The position numbers and the translations under genes are program-made. From Viscum album (taxonomy: Eukaryota > Streptophyta > Magnoliopsida > Santalales > Viscaceae), in assembly GCA_963277665.1 (NCBI GenBank), contig OY728142.1, forward strand, positions 12,228,001-12,292,000: a stretch of DNA of 64,000 nucleotides, read 5' to 3'. Numbering within the stretch: position 1 is the first letter of the stretch; every line of letters starts with the position of its first letter. The notes below the pieces were generated by a model that did no database searches, was not told the DNA's origin, and saw nothing but the letters and a program-made list of their open reading frames with translations. Of the stretch, positions 36,136-49,434 are shown piece by piece.

Positions 36136-36149
36136 AAAGGGGGGAAGGA
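36136..36149 (+). promoter_or_regulatory. Polypurine tract of gypsy B
   Basis: AAAGGGGGGAAGGA ends exactly at the first base of the 3' LTR. Confidence 0.9.
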
Positions 36150-39100
36150 TGTAACATCCCAAGTAAGTAATGAATAATATATATTTTTATCAATGTCTTT
36201 TAATGAATAAGATATTGTTATAGAGGCTTAAAATGAAAATAAATACAATCTTATGCATGGAATACACTAATATTCTTAAAAGATTGTTTTACTGCCTTTT
36301 GATGGAAAACCATTTTTGAATCTATATTTTGAAAATTTTATAAACTATTTTTGTCAAAATAAACTTATCCTTTATGATTGGGACATCAAAATTTACCTTG
36401 TGTGAATTTTTGGTATTTTTCTGACAATGTTCATTTTTTAATGAATAGTGAAAAATACTGCATTTTACATCAAAACTACTTTTTAATCTAATTTATTTAT
36501 ATGATTAGATTATGTTTTGAATTGGTTTTTAAGTGAAATTAGAATATATTTTTACCATTTTATCCGATGGTGGTCATTGGAATCAATTTCACTTTGAAAT
36601 TAGACTTAAACTGGTGTCAATCTTTTGATACTTATTATTTTGTAAAAACACGCTATTTGCTCTGGCAGTGGGAATTAATTATTAAATTAATTAATGTTAC
36701 TTATATGATTTGAATTTTGTAAAAAAGACTTCATTTTTGAATTCAGAATATCAAATATAGCTTAGGGTGAATTTTTTGTAATTTTCTGAAAAACTTCAAT
36801 TTTTGATGAATAGTGAAACCACTAAGTGGTAATCAAGCAAACTGATTTTTCAGTTAAATGAAAGTTTACCACTAATGTGTATTGAATTTTGAAAATCCGA
36901 CATACATGGTTGTCATTAAGAAATAAAATGTGGTTCAATGAGATTAAAATAATTTTTTGGTGAATAGTAACTTATTAATTTTTTAATCGCGATTAGTGGT
37001 GATTAGTGTAGTTTAAGGTATAAATAATGCTTTAATAATATGAAATGACCTAGACACATGTCCCAACCTTATTGGTTGTGTCATGGACGACCATGAAAAG
37101 CCATGGGTCAACTTGGGGACCCCATGGAGACATTTTGGTTGGGAAATGACATAAATAACTTTTTTATTTAATGTAAAAGTAAAAATGACACAAACATAAT
37201 ATGTTTCACGAAAACAATTTTTACATGGGGTTATAAAGATCAGATATTTGATTATAAATAGTCATTGGAAAGCTAAAAATATTTACTACATCATTGTATT
37301 TTTTTTTATGATTTTTAGACATTAAATAAATTAAATTATTTATGACATAATAATGATGCAGTGATGACATCATTATTTGACGATTTAAATAAAATGGAAA
37401 GATAATGTAAAATCTATGAACTACACATGGCCAAAACCAATTGGATGAGTGGATTTAGAAGCCTTATCACCTTATCCACGAATTATATCAATGTGGGACC
37501 TTTTAAAACCGAAACACATTTTCAAATAAAGTAATATTTCTTTACTTTCCAAAAGTGCCCCTCCTCTCCTCTTATAAAAGGCCCCCACCTCTACCTCATT
37601 TCACACACTACTCAAGCCTTTGGCTCGGCCAACCCCTGCCCATTTACTCTATCCACATCCCTCTCCTCATCCTAGAGGATTCCCTTTGGTCAGAATCCTT
37701 TCAAAGGAAGCCTTTAGACTCAAATCAAAAGGAGTTACACTTTTAAAGGTAATTCATTCTCTCATGTTCATTTGTTTTATTTTGCTTCTCCAACCCCCTA
37801 AACTCTTTTTATTTACTTATTTTGTAACAACACCAGTATCTTCAATATACTAGGATGTTATTATAATATTTATTTGAGCTACACTCTCACACAACTACAT
37901 CAAATGGTTAAATAACATACGGTTTCCGTGGATGGCGAAATTCTGCCTCCCGAAACGATGATTGTTCAATACTCATTTAACACCTTCAAAGGTGGCCATT
38001 ATGATGTCAATATTTTTATATATGATATATAATATGTTTATGTTTTCCTTAAGCTTCTGTTTTTTTCATTTTGGGCATACCTTTATGGTTTCCATTATGG
38101 GTAAACACGATATCTTCATTTTAGGAAGTGCGGACTACCGCCCCCTCAAAGTGATTTGATTCGTTAAATACCATATGTGGGACATATAAAGGATGGAACT
38201 ATGATATTATATATGATATTATACGGGAATTATAATATACCTTTATATCATTATTATTCCATTCTATAAAATACGAAATAGAAATGAAAGTAGCGTTCAT
38301 GCGTACGTACGGCTTACCGTCTCCATGAACGGTGAATTTCATTTCTTACCTCTAAATGATTATGTAATATTATAAATGAAAGTATGTACTGAATATATAT
38401 GATATATATGTTATCCAAATCATTAATATCATTCTGGATATAACTAACCTATGACCAAATTAACAACATGTAAGTGTAAGAAGTCTATTTTTGACTTAAG
38501 AACCAAATACCGACAAAATGAACATTATTAACTTAACTGATTACGTGATGTTCATAACATGGTATAAAAGGAATAATTAACTTGAAAAAGATTCATAAGC
38601 AAGTTGAGATTAACTCAAGTTTATTATTCAGGAGATTAAAGAACGATCGAGTCAATTTGGACCCGAGGTATGGAACTTCGTCTCAATCTCCTTTCTTTGA
38701 GGCATATTTTATTTTATACACAACTTTCTTTTATACGGTGTATAAACCCCTTTGACTTTTACATTTATTCAAAAGGAATATTTTTTATACGAAGCCTTCA
38801 CTAAACGACAAAAGGTAATGTTTTTTTCGTACGTATGCGGCGACAACGACTTCTCCGCCGTCGTGACCATTATTTGAGTTTCGGCTTCCTCTGCAAGCCA
38901 TACCTTCTTTTTTAAAAGAAAAATAAATACCATGCTTTAATTTTCTTTTATTTTGGCATTGAAAATGGTTTTCACAATGTTTTTGTGTTGTATTGATATA
39001 TTGTGATTGAAATGTAGAAATGTTATGTTTCCTTTATGCATGTTTTATGTGATACGATTATGTTATGGTTCTTGGGCATTATTATGAAGACGGGTGGTTC

Positions 39101-39712
39101 CGTGATAAACTAAGGGCGGGTGAGCCCGATATAGCTCTCCAATGCATTGGGTAACGCGAAGGAGTGAAACTTTAAGGTTTCTCCGAAGAGATTTTAGGGA
39201 ATATACTGTGATGGGTATTCCAAACGTAACCAAGAGGGTTACTCCCTACGTAAGAATGTTATGAATGCCTCAAGTTACCTTTATGTCTTATGATTTCTAT
39301 GATTTATTCATGATTTTATGAGGTATGTTAAAGTGCCTATGTTTTATGGGTAAAGTATGATTTCATTCTTATGTATGTATGAACTCATGTTTCCTTTCCA
39401 TGTTTTTTTAACCCATACTGAGTTTTTATGCTCATCCCAAGTTTTTGAAATGTTTTTCACAGGTCAAGGGAAAGGTACATGATAAGATGATAGAGTCAAG
39501 GATGTGTCAAGAAATAATCCATGTTTTATTTTAAACGTGTTTCCATTGATGGGAATGAAGAATACTATCTTTCTGTAACCACTTTTTTTATTTGTGGAAT
39601 GTAATGCAAGTTTTATGATCTAATTCTCTAAAACTCTAAACCAGCAAAGATCCTCAACGTGTAATCTTGTAATAACTCAAGATTAAGTATGGTTTAAGGC
39701 TGGGGCCTTATA
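36150..39712 (+). repeat. 3' LTR of gypsy B (3563 bp)
   Basis: TGTAACATCCCAAG to GGGGCCTTATA, nearly identical to the 5' LTR. Differences are mostly single substitutions and short A/T-run changes. TATA box copy at 37573-37580, palindrome copy at 39139-39150. It is followed directly by CACCG and the resumed satellite. Confidence 0.94.
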
Positions 39713-39815
39713 CACCGTGCCTCTCATTGAGGTGGGGTTGAATTTTACACATCACTAATGCACTCATGGATCGTTCTCCTAAATTATCAACACAATCTGA
39801 ATGTGTTTGGTCTAA
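39713..39815 (+). repeat. Final partial satellite monomer and right CACCG duplication
   Basis: Sequence resumes with CACCGTGCCTC, the monomer word broken at 27926. It continues through ACTCATGGATCGTTCTCCT to GTGTTTGGTCTAATATG, where similarity to the array stops. The array therefore ends mid-monomer at its gene-proximal side. Confidence 0.9.
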
Positions 39816-40282
39816 TATGAAGGTATTTTGGATATTTTACTGGTTTTTCTTATCCAAAGCCCAAAGAAAAGTGGTTCATCATTCTTGCATGTTGCTGGTG
39901 AATATCATCTGTTAAAATGGGAAAATTACTCATTAGAGAGAGAATGTTTTATTTTATAACAATTTATATTTTCCTACGAACATTTACATACAAAAAAGTT
40001 TCATCTTTTGATCCCCTTAACCCCTCCCAAAAATGACTTCCAATAGTACACATCCCCAAGTTAGATCTTCATGCTATTTGTGTACAATCTTCCATTAGGT
40101 ATGTGGCCCACTCATTTCTGAACAAATATATATTTTCTTGGGATTATGAGGCTTTTCGATAGTCATAGTAGTACTACAAAATATATAAATAAATAAATAA
40201 TATATAATTTAATTGAAATAGTAGTGTTTTTGAAAATACCTATTTAGGGATGCTAGTTTGTTGATGAAAAACAATCTCTTTA
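39816..40282. other. CACTA non-coding DNA after the Ulp1-type gene
   Basis: AT-rich DNA between the satellite and the end of the minus-strand second gene. It probably holds that gene's 3' region. An ATAA microsatellite-like run lies near 40180-40205. Nothing else recognised. Confidence 0.4.
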
Positions 40283-43127
40283 ATAAATTTAAAAACATAA
40301 TAACTGCAATCCTTATTGTTTGTTTGTTTTGGATACTACAAAATTTTTGATCATTAGTAGAATAAGTAACTTTTTTTGATATGTGTTTAGATAGTGAAAT
40401 TTTATTATATATACCAAGATATTTTTCCAGACGTAGTACTTTCCCGCCTCCTTATGCTTAGCCCCTGTCCTCATTCCTTTTTTAGACGATAATGATACAC
40501 CTCCCTATCATAACACAATCCTCAATAAAAGATAATATAAATTATATTACTTCATGTTTAGACCTAAAACGTAGGATGTAGTGTCTTACAGATTCACAAA
40601 CTCTATCATGTGCAGTCGTTTTTTTGGATATCCTTGCATTGAATCCAAAAAATAAATATTTGTTGTGTCCAAGTTCACCACAATTAGTAGCCAATGTTTC
40701 CCAAAAACACAAAAATGAATAATTAATAAAAGAAGTTAAAATATAATTGATATTCTTTAATCGTATAGTTTTACCTCTGCATGGTTGGTATTAGGAAGAG
40801 TATGTCATATGTAATCTTTATTTCAAATTTTTTCAGCAAGCCATTTGCTATTTCATCCTTTTTTAATTGCTTTAATTTTGTTAGATGAGTTTATGTGGTG
40901 TGAGGACTAATGAGTCCGAATTTTGTGTCATGGGGAAATTCCTTCAACTTTTTTTTTCATATTTACATCTATCAATAATATAAAATTCATTTAGTTATAA
41001 TTTTCACATTATACCAGCTTTTAGAAAATCAATTCATGAAAACATACCTCATATATAAATTTACAACTATGACACCTAGCCAACCATTTTCAAGGATCTC
41101 ATTTACATTTTCAGTAGAAAATAAATCTTGACCTTCCTCTCCATATATATTCTTTTCAAAAACAAATATATTACTACTACCACCTCTTAGGTTTGTTTCC
41201 ACATGAGTCTTCAATGCTAGTAAATCTGGATAGAGAATAGGTGGTGTTATTGTGCTTTTAGAAGCACTTTGGGATCGGTTGGTCAATCCTTTATATTCTT
41301 TTGAGCCAATGTTTCTTGTCACCCCCTTTCCTTTATCCCTCTATAATAACTTTCATTGGTCCAGACCCTTTTTTCATTAATTGTTAAAGGTTTATCTTGA
41401 AAAAAAATACCTATTTGTCCCCATGTACACTTAAAAGTTGTGAGGGCCATGTATTGAATATCCCAATATCCTTTTCGAAAGTATGAATATCATCGTCATC
41501 CAGTGGAATAGGAAGCTCTACATTTGGCTCATGAGCTACAGTAATCGTCACATTCATATGATCTTTCGAAAGTGGTCTATTATGCAGCTTATCCTCTCGG
41601 ATGATGAACAATATATCCCTCTCCACAAGGTGATAGGTGGGTGTTGACTGATATAAATCATAGTCATTATCACCCTGTAGAAGATCAGTATAGGAAAAGT
41701 ATCAGTTTTTTCTGATTCACATTTCATGGGAACAATTATTAGAATATTGATTACCATGGTAAGACTGCTCCTTGAGAGGAATGGCTCGCCTCAAATCTCG
41801 TGGGGGATGGGGCGGGATATTTACACACTGGTTGTTCCATAGTTGTGTCTTCTCCTTTCTTCCCACCCATAAAAATTTCTAGAAACTCTCCCTGCCATTG
41901 AAATCATTCTTCAAGATTTGCTAGTCTTTCTCTCATTTGTTTTAATTATTCATCTCTATCATCTGTTTATTTTTTTTTCTCAAAATATAGTCAGGGTGTC
42001 ACCCGAAACCCCGCACCTCTGACATGACCATATTGTTCTGGCCTCTTCTAAGGCGTCGATAATAGGTCTGCATCTGCTATAGGAGTAGCTGATTACTGTG
42101 ACTGTCAGATATATGAAGAAAACTAATTATTTTTATGTAATACCAATTTAAAACAAATCATTTTATCGTCGTGTCATACTTACACATATTTCTCACACTT
42201 TTTTTGTGTTATCATCTACTAGATTCCCTTCCTTATTTACAAGTTCCTCCTTCTATAGTACATGACGTAGAATGGAAGTGTCTTTGGTTTTAGAATCATC
42301 ACTATACATATAAATATAGAAAGATAATTATGATGTTGTTTCTTAGCACATAATAATATTACTATAAATTTAAAATACTTACCATTTTCTTTTCTAATGA
42401 ATCATACCCCATCCTTGCTTTACGATAGGGGTATATTGGTTTTGATGCACGTTCCTTATTTCTAGTACTAATTTGTTGTTTCATAAATTAAATATTGACA
42501 ATAAAAGTGATGAATACACATATCCTCAAACAACGTATTATCACCCACAATGTACCTGAAACTTCTTATCCCCATGGCAGCCAATAAACGCATCCCATGC
42601 TTCTTGGGATAACAGTTGATATTATACAAGGGGTGGGTGTGGGTTTATTTTACCATTGGAATCTTTTAGGTGACATTTTGTTAAAATAGTGTGAAAACCT
42701 CAATGAGTCCTTCCTACAAGCCTTAGTACATAATTCTTGTGTGAATAATCTACAATAAGTGTACTCTAAAAGAGATTGAGAAGAGTAAGACATTGTTTCA
42801 TTGTTTTATTTGCTAGTAAACTAAAAAAATAATATCATAATGTTACCATAATTTCTTCCCAGATTATAGCCTTCATCTCGGACACAACATGTTTCCAAGA
42901 ATCTATGTCAATCAACACGCATTGCCGAGTGACAAATCCAATGTAACTACTAAACATAGACTTGTTGGGATTCCCATTTTGGCCTCATGCATTCCTTCTG
43001 ACTTCAAATTTGATGCCTCTTCATTTCACTTTAAGAACTTTGGCTAACAGCATCAAACTACGATGCACTTATGTTTTCTGCGACGTTCATCCTTCATCCC
43101 CGACAATTTCATCGATATCAAAATCAT
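40283..43127 (-). pseudogene. CACTA second gene: Ulp1-like C48 protease (degenerate)
   Basis: Minus-strand multi-exon gene typical of plant CACTA elements. In order: YIGFVTRQCVLIDIDSWKH (about 42955-42890), KARMGYDSLEKKM (about 42430-42385), FEASHSSQG (about 41790), LPIPLDDDDIHTF and IFNTWPSQLL (about 41500-41440, DUF8039-like), VNEILENGWLGVIVVNLYMR (about 41110-41040). The protease domain then shows HWLL (His codon 40696-40698), FLDSM (Asp codon 40643-40645) and, after an AG acceptor, PKQTNNKDCSYYVFKFIKEI (Cys codon 40316-40318). His and Asp motifs are in different frames, so a small indel has broken it; the usual Gly after Cys is Ser. Exon borders are approximate. Confidence 0.78.
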
Positions 43128-43129
43128 TT

Positions 43130-46100
43130 ATATGTTCATCCGAAATGGTAGAAACAACATGTACTGATGTTTGTTAGACCTTAACACTAGGAGCAACAAC
43201 AGGTTCAGAAACTTGTTGTTGCTCTGCACTATGATCAGCCGCAGTAGGAGCAGTAGCAACAGCAGTAGCTTGAGAGACTTTTTCAGCCTCGAGGTTAGGG
43301 GCACCAGAATGTGCATAAGTCATTATCTGCAAAAGTGGTTGAACAGTAAATTTAGATTACACAAATTTAGTAATGATAATATAATAATATGAGATAACAA
43401 GATCTATATTATAAACAAAATATAACCTATTTATTGAACTCTCTTTATTTTTTTTCAAAGGATGAAGGGATTTGACATCTATATCGATTATCCAAATCCC
43501 TTCATTGTGGTCTCCTTTAACATACAAAAAATCATCTATATTGGGGATACTACGAAATGATTGTGACGTACCACTGAAAGGATCATCCTCAACTGAATTT
43601 TCATCAGACCCTTCAGTAGTTTTGGATGATAACATAACAATCGACCACTTTCGGTTTGCGGGATCTGGAACATAAAAAACTTGTACTCCTTGTGATGCCA
43701 TTACAAACTGTTCATCTTTGTACCCTTCTTTACTAAAATCAGCTTTCGAAAATCCCCATTCATCTATTTTAACACCAAAATTGTTATCAACCCATTTTCA
43801 TTGAAATATCGGAAATTGGAATGTCGTATAATCCAACACCAATATTTTTTTGATAATGCCAAAGTATTACATATTTTCATAAATCAGATTTTTGTCCTTA
43901 ATACTAGAAACATGCATCACTTCAGCCACAAGTGTAACTTCACTATTTTTCATGGTACTATCTTCATCATGTTCATCTATAAATAATGTATAACAATTAA
44001 TTACATAACCATTTTAAGATAATACATACACACTTGGTCCGACGGCTAGCCATCGAAGTCGTTCAAAAATTGAATTCAGATTTTCATCTAAATCCTTAAA
44101 AATATGGTCCTGAAACTATCCTATAAACTGGTGATTATGTGTATTAGATATCCATTTTTCATCCCTTGATGGATTCAACTGCCTAAGAATTTCTTTGTGA
44201 GTTTCAATATATGGAGAAACCTCCCAACTATTATGTAAAACATAAAGGTGTTCTTGCTCTCGATTTGTAATACTAATTGTCACAACATCTCTTCCAGAAA
44301 TTACCTCACCCTCAATGCATCTAGTGTGATGAGATTTCAGGAGACAAATTCTTTCCACATCATATAGGTATTCGATACATAATTCAATGGCTTCCTCAAC
44401 AATATATCGCTCCACTATACAACCCTCTGGCTGACTTCGATTTTTGACATACACATTCAAAATCTTCATATACCGTTCAATGGGGTATATTCATCTATAG
44501 TGCATAGGAATACAAATTTGAATCTCTCTCACCAAGAGAATCATTAAATGAACCATCATATCAAAGAATGTTAGTGGGAAAAACATTTCTAATTCATATA
44601 ATATGATGAAAATTTCTTTTTTCATAGCTGGAAATTTTGCTAAGTCTAAAAATTTTCTACATATAGATTTGAAAAAAAAAACAATGTTTGGTTAACGTAT
44701 GATGAATATTCTTGGAAAAACTAAAATGTAAATCTATAGAAATTAAATATTGCAACAAAACATGTCACTCATGTGATTTCACACCTTTTAACATCAAATC
44801 ATTCATTGACACAATGTTCTTGATCTATGATGAATACCCCACTAGAACCTTTACATTATTGAAGAAGTTGCAAAACTGATATCTCTCCTCCCTAGAAAGA
44901 GTGTAAGCAGCTGGAGGAAGAAACATTCGATTTTCACCCTTCATGGGAGCCAAATCTTCTCGTATTCCCTTGTCAACCATGTCCAACCTTACCTTAATTC
45001 CATCCTTTGTTTTTTCAGGGGCATTTAGAAACATTATGATAACACTGTCACATACATTTTTTCCACAAGCATCACATCAAGAAAATGTCTGACGTACAGA
45101 CAATTCCAGTATGGTAATTCAAAAAAATTGATCTCTTTTTTCAACCTATTTTCAAAATGTTTTTCCAAAATAGTTTAGCAAAAACAATGTTAACATCTTT
45201 TACTTTCTCAAACAGTTGATCACTTGTTAGTGGAGACGGTGTTGTGCACTATTCTGAACATCCATTGGATGATGTCATCCAAGATCAGTACTTATGTCGA
45301 TGAGGTAGAAATCTACGATGTCCTATAAACATAGATTTCTATGAATTTTTAAACCTAACTGATTTTGTATCTTCTTCGCACATGGTACACCTTTGAGTTC
45401 CGTTAATTCTATAGTCTAAAAAATTTCCATAAGTTGGGGAATCATTTATCATCCTATACAACATCTCTCTCATTGTGAAGTATTCACTTTTATAAGCATC
45501 ATACAAAATAACACCTGAATCCCACAATAACTTAAAATCCTCGATCAAAGGAGACAAATAAACATAAATATCATTACCTGGTTGTTTTGGTCCTGATATA
45601 AGCATAGAAAACATGATGAATTTCTGCTTCATACATAAACAGGGTGGGAAGTTATAATTTACCAACATAATAGACCATGTACAGTGAGTGCTAGTTTGAA
45701 AACCAAAAAGATTTACTCCATCTATAGTAATGAAAGACGAAGGTTTCTCGTCTCTTTTCCAAATTCAGGATACTCACGATCAATTTTCTTCCATTGAGGA
45801 GAGTCGGTCAGATGATCTAATTTTCCAACTGTATTTCTTTTATCTGCATGCCATGAAAATTGTCTTACAGTTTCTTCACTTCCATATAGACACCTAAAAC
45901 ATGGAATGAATGGAAAGTACCATACAACTGTCGTAGGACTGGATTCATATTTCTTGTATCGAGAATCACCATGATTTGGAAATTCTTTAAGTGATTTTTT
46001 CTCCATGAAAAACAATATACAATCTTTCTTGTAGTCATGTATTCTTTCAGAAATCATACCCATAGAGCATAACATTAGTTTAGCTTTATATGTCCGTCTT

Positions 46101-46695
46101 GGGAGCTCATTATCTTTTAGGAGCATGTCATTAAAGAGAGAAATTAGTTCCATAAAACTGACATCACTCCATCTATTTCTTGTTTCAATTTATACAATTT
46201 CAGTACAGCTAACAATACTATATATTTTGTGCAACCAACATACAATGGCGTCTTTGCACAACACTTTATCTTCTCAATCAATTTTGGGAAATCACGAAGT
46301 TCATCTTCACTTGTCATTGTTATTTACTCAATAGGATCTTCTTCATCATTGACATCTGAAATCACATTCTCCATACGGTCTTCTTCATTATCCATAATTG
46401 TATTCAGATCTGATGATCCATAAAATGTAGTTTTAACCCAGATAGTAGCTACATTAGATTTTTATCCATATTTATTCCAAAATTTATAACTCATATTTAT
46501 TCCGTGGCATATCAAATGTTCTTCCAACTCCTCTAGAGTAATTAGTCTAGAATAATAACAATGTAAACATGGACAAAGGATTTGAGAGGGATACTTTGCA
46601 TGATCCTTTGAAAACTTGATGAACTCTTTCACTCTGTTCTCATACTCTATTGTCAAATGATTAGCATCCATCCAATATTTATTCATCTCCATCAT
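43130..46695 (-). pseudogene. CACTA tnp2-type transposase with DUF4218/DUF4216
   Basis: The transposase that would excise and insert the element. Minus-strand domain order: Transpos_assoc (46695-46465: YWMDANHL, ILCPCLHCYYSR, LEELEEHLICHGI); tnp2 core (46153-45340: FSWHADKRN, REYPEFGKETRNLRLSLL, YNFPPCLCMKQKFIMFSMLI, PLIEDFKLLWDSGV, YGNFLDYRINGT, C..C); DUF4218-like (45034-44825: MFLPPAAYTLSREERYQFC; 44469-44360: RSQPEGCIVERYIVEEAIEL); DUF4216-like (43701-43480: SQGVQVFYVPDPANRKWSIV). An acidic Ala/Gln-rich tail lies at about 43270-43130. Several stops and frame changes separate the blocks; some gaps may be introns. Better preserved than element 1 but not intact. Confidence 0.85.
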
Positions 46696-49434
46696 ATTTG
46701 AATATCAAATATTAGTATTTATGGTTCAAATACACAAAACAAGACTTCAAAATACAATAATAATCAAGAATGATACATCTACCACTCCTAGGTCTCTGAA
46801 CTACATTCAATATCATCATGCCTGATATTTTTTGTAATTTCATGCTACTTACTTTAAATCGTAGGGGGATAATCACTTGTGTTATAGATGGCCCCCCATG
46901 TTATTGACCTATCATCTCATTCAATCCTCATGAGTGTCTAATTCCAAGATCTATCTTAACTATCAACTAAATATCTGATACCAAACTATCGTAACTCACC
47001 ACCACTAGGAACCTCTCCTAAAATGGAAGTGAAAATAAGTGTAATTCATGAATCCTACCTCTAGTAGTACATAGGTTAGAGACTATAATTGAGGGTATAA
47101 AATAAAGAAATGGGAGGTGTTTCCCTCATAAATCCCAGGAATAGAGATAAACCACCAATCAACTCCATATAATATAAAATAAAACCCTATCCATAATTCA
47201 TGCGCATTTCATAAATAAAAAGGTATCTATAATAAAATATCAAAAAAAATCCTACACGAGTGGCTTTGGCGGTAAATCCTAGCCTCATGATAGTAATTTT
47301 CATCTTGGTCACCAAATCCATCTTCAAAAACGTTTAAAAATAATTATATAAGTAGGGGTGAGCATACAAGTGTACTCAGTAGGATCCTTCCCAAAACCTC
47401 TCATGAAAATGTGTATGAAATATATTAATTCCTTAGTGAATAAATAATAAAACTAATACACACCAATATATGGTCATATATCACCCAACCTCACCAAGGA
47501 TCACTCACCCAATATCAAATTCAAGTATAGTGACATAATATAAAATGAATATATATTAATAAATTACCCCACATCCACTTCCCCACTAATATGGTCATTA
47601 TCACACTCTAATAGAATATTTCTTATGCTTCAACCCCTTCTATATAATCTCATAACCACATATCCACACATACACATGTCACAAACACATAAAAAACCAT
47701 ATCCACATCACAAATACACATAATCATGTCAACAAGAATATATATACACCAAAACCTAAAATCATTATAGGTCGTATATATATACCCAATGTGAGCCATT
47801 ACAACTCATACTAAGTGTGAAGGGAGAGAAGTTATGAGAGAGTGGTTCTATATGTGTTCCCTCTATAATCTATATATTGAGAAAAACAATCAAAACCAAA
47901 GTACCCATATGGATTCCAATCAGGTTACTCAACTCAAGTGGTGGTGTGTAAGAAATAATAAGAAAATATAATAAGTATATAGTCACACATAAAAATTCAC
48001 AAGGGTTTACACCAAACTAACACTGCAAACACCCACTTTAACCATTTCCTTGTTACTACGACACTCTAATAACCACTACCCACTATAATCCATTCATTAA
48101 TCATTAATAACATTTATTCTATCTTTAACCATTTATTAAACATAATTATTATAATCATTATCAAAAATCATTTAACAAACCATCATTTATCATTTACAAC
48201 CCATCACCCATTACTATTTTCATTTATTCCAACCATATTCTATGACAAATATAACTATAACACTACCCATTAACAACTAAATTTTCATGACATAAAATAC
48301 CACTAAACACATTCCAAAATTCATAAAACCGCTTATTTTTTTCCTAAATAGCCATATCATTGCTATCATAACCACACAATAATCCATCCATCACTACCAT
48401 ATTAATTACCAAACCCCATGTTACCAACCACATCAATAAACCATCACCCTTATAATCATAGTGATAAATACCCCATACATAGTAGAATGAAAGGGAAAAC
48501 ATATAATAAATTCACACTAAAAACTATCCCTTAAACATCATTTCATATTAAAGTAGAATTTATAGTTTAAATATAACACTTTAATTATAGATTTCCATAC
48601 AACCAATTAATTACCTACCATAATGACTAGAAAATTATGAAAGGTGATTATAACATATTATTAGTAGTAATAAATTTCTTTCACAACATCGAGAATAAAT
48701 CACTTAGCAACAACACCAATAAATCCATAAATATATAAGAAATATTATGGAAGTTCATAAATCGCAAGAAAAACTCCATCTTCACTTTAATTTCCTTTAG
48801 TGAAATTCATTATAGTATTTAGGTTAATCAGTACTATCCATCCAATGGAAACAAAATAACATTTTTAATTCCACAATTTACACATAATAAAGAACGAGAA
48901 ATTTCATGTCCCCAAACTCAACTAATGATTTAACAAAAAAAATCATAAGAAAGAGAAGAATAGTCAAATGAAACATGACTTAACACATGAGGGTAATCTA
49001 AAAGGCCTATGTATGACCATTAACCATTAAAAACATAACAAAAAGAACACAAAAACCGAATCAGCATTATTGTCACATCCTTCCTAAGAAGAAAGTTCAA
49101 GAATAGAATCAAGAATAAGAGAAAAGAAATTCACCTTAGAGGAGGAACGGGCGACCGACAAAGGGGGAGGTGCACGGGAGGAGACGCCAACTATTGAGAA
49201 GTGGAGGAGTAGGGTTCATAGGGAGTAGGGTCGAGTGGAGTGGAAGAGAAGTAGGGTCGAGTGTAGAGGAGGATCCGTGGAAGGGGTTTGAGGGCGAGGA
49301 TAAGGAGTAGGGCTAGCAGCGGAGGTCTAGCAATAAGAAGATTGGGGGAGGGGAGTTTTCGCAGTGGTAAATATTATGAGTGCTTGAGGTCATGATAAAT
49401 AGAGGATAATGTGCTCTCAATTTTATAAAATTTG
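46696..49434. other. CACTA 5' non-coding region, strongly strand-biased
   Basis: 2.7 kb upstream of the minus-strand transposase, expected to hold its promoter. From about 47.4 to 48.7 kb the plus strand is very poor in G and rich in A/C (CCATTA, CATCACCC-like words). From 49140 to 49390 the plus strand turns abruptly G/A-rich (GGAGGAG, GGGTCGAGTGG repeats). No protein domain found. Confidence 0.5.

Larger units (their letters stand above)
27927..39712 (+). mobile_element. Gypsy B: 11.8-kb Tekay/Del-like chromovirus, recent insertion
   Basis: Complete Ty3/gypsy structure: 5' LTR, primer site, gag, protease, RT, RNase H, integrase with chromodomain, polypurine tract, 3' LTR, and CACCG duplications. 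The two 3.56-kb LTRs are nearly identical; in the parts I compared they differ at roughly 1-3% of positions. The gag-pol frame is one phase from 31623 to 36110, with eight nonsense codons and no frameshift that I can see. It is structurally intact but coding-defective. Confidence 0.94.

Noticed and set aside
40890..40930. Hammerhead-ribozyme-like string GGACTAATGAGTCCGAA
   Set aside because: It has only a GGAC/GTCC hairpin with a TAATGA loop. The CTGATGA core, a separate stem II and GAAA are not in the right order, and it lies inside the decayed Ulp1-type gene.
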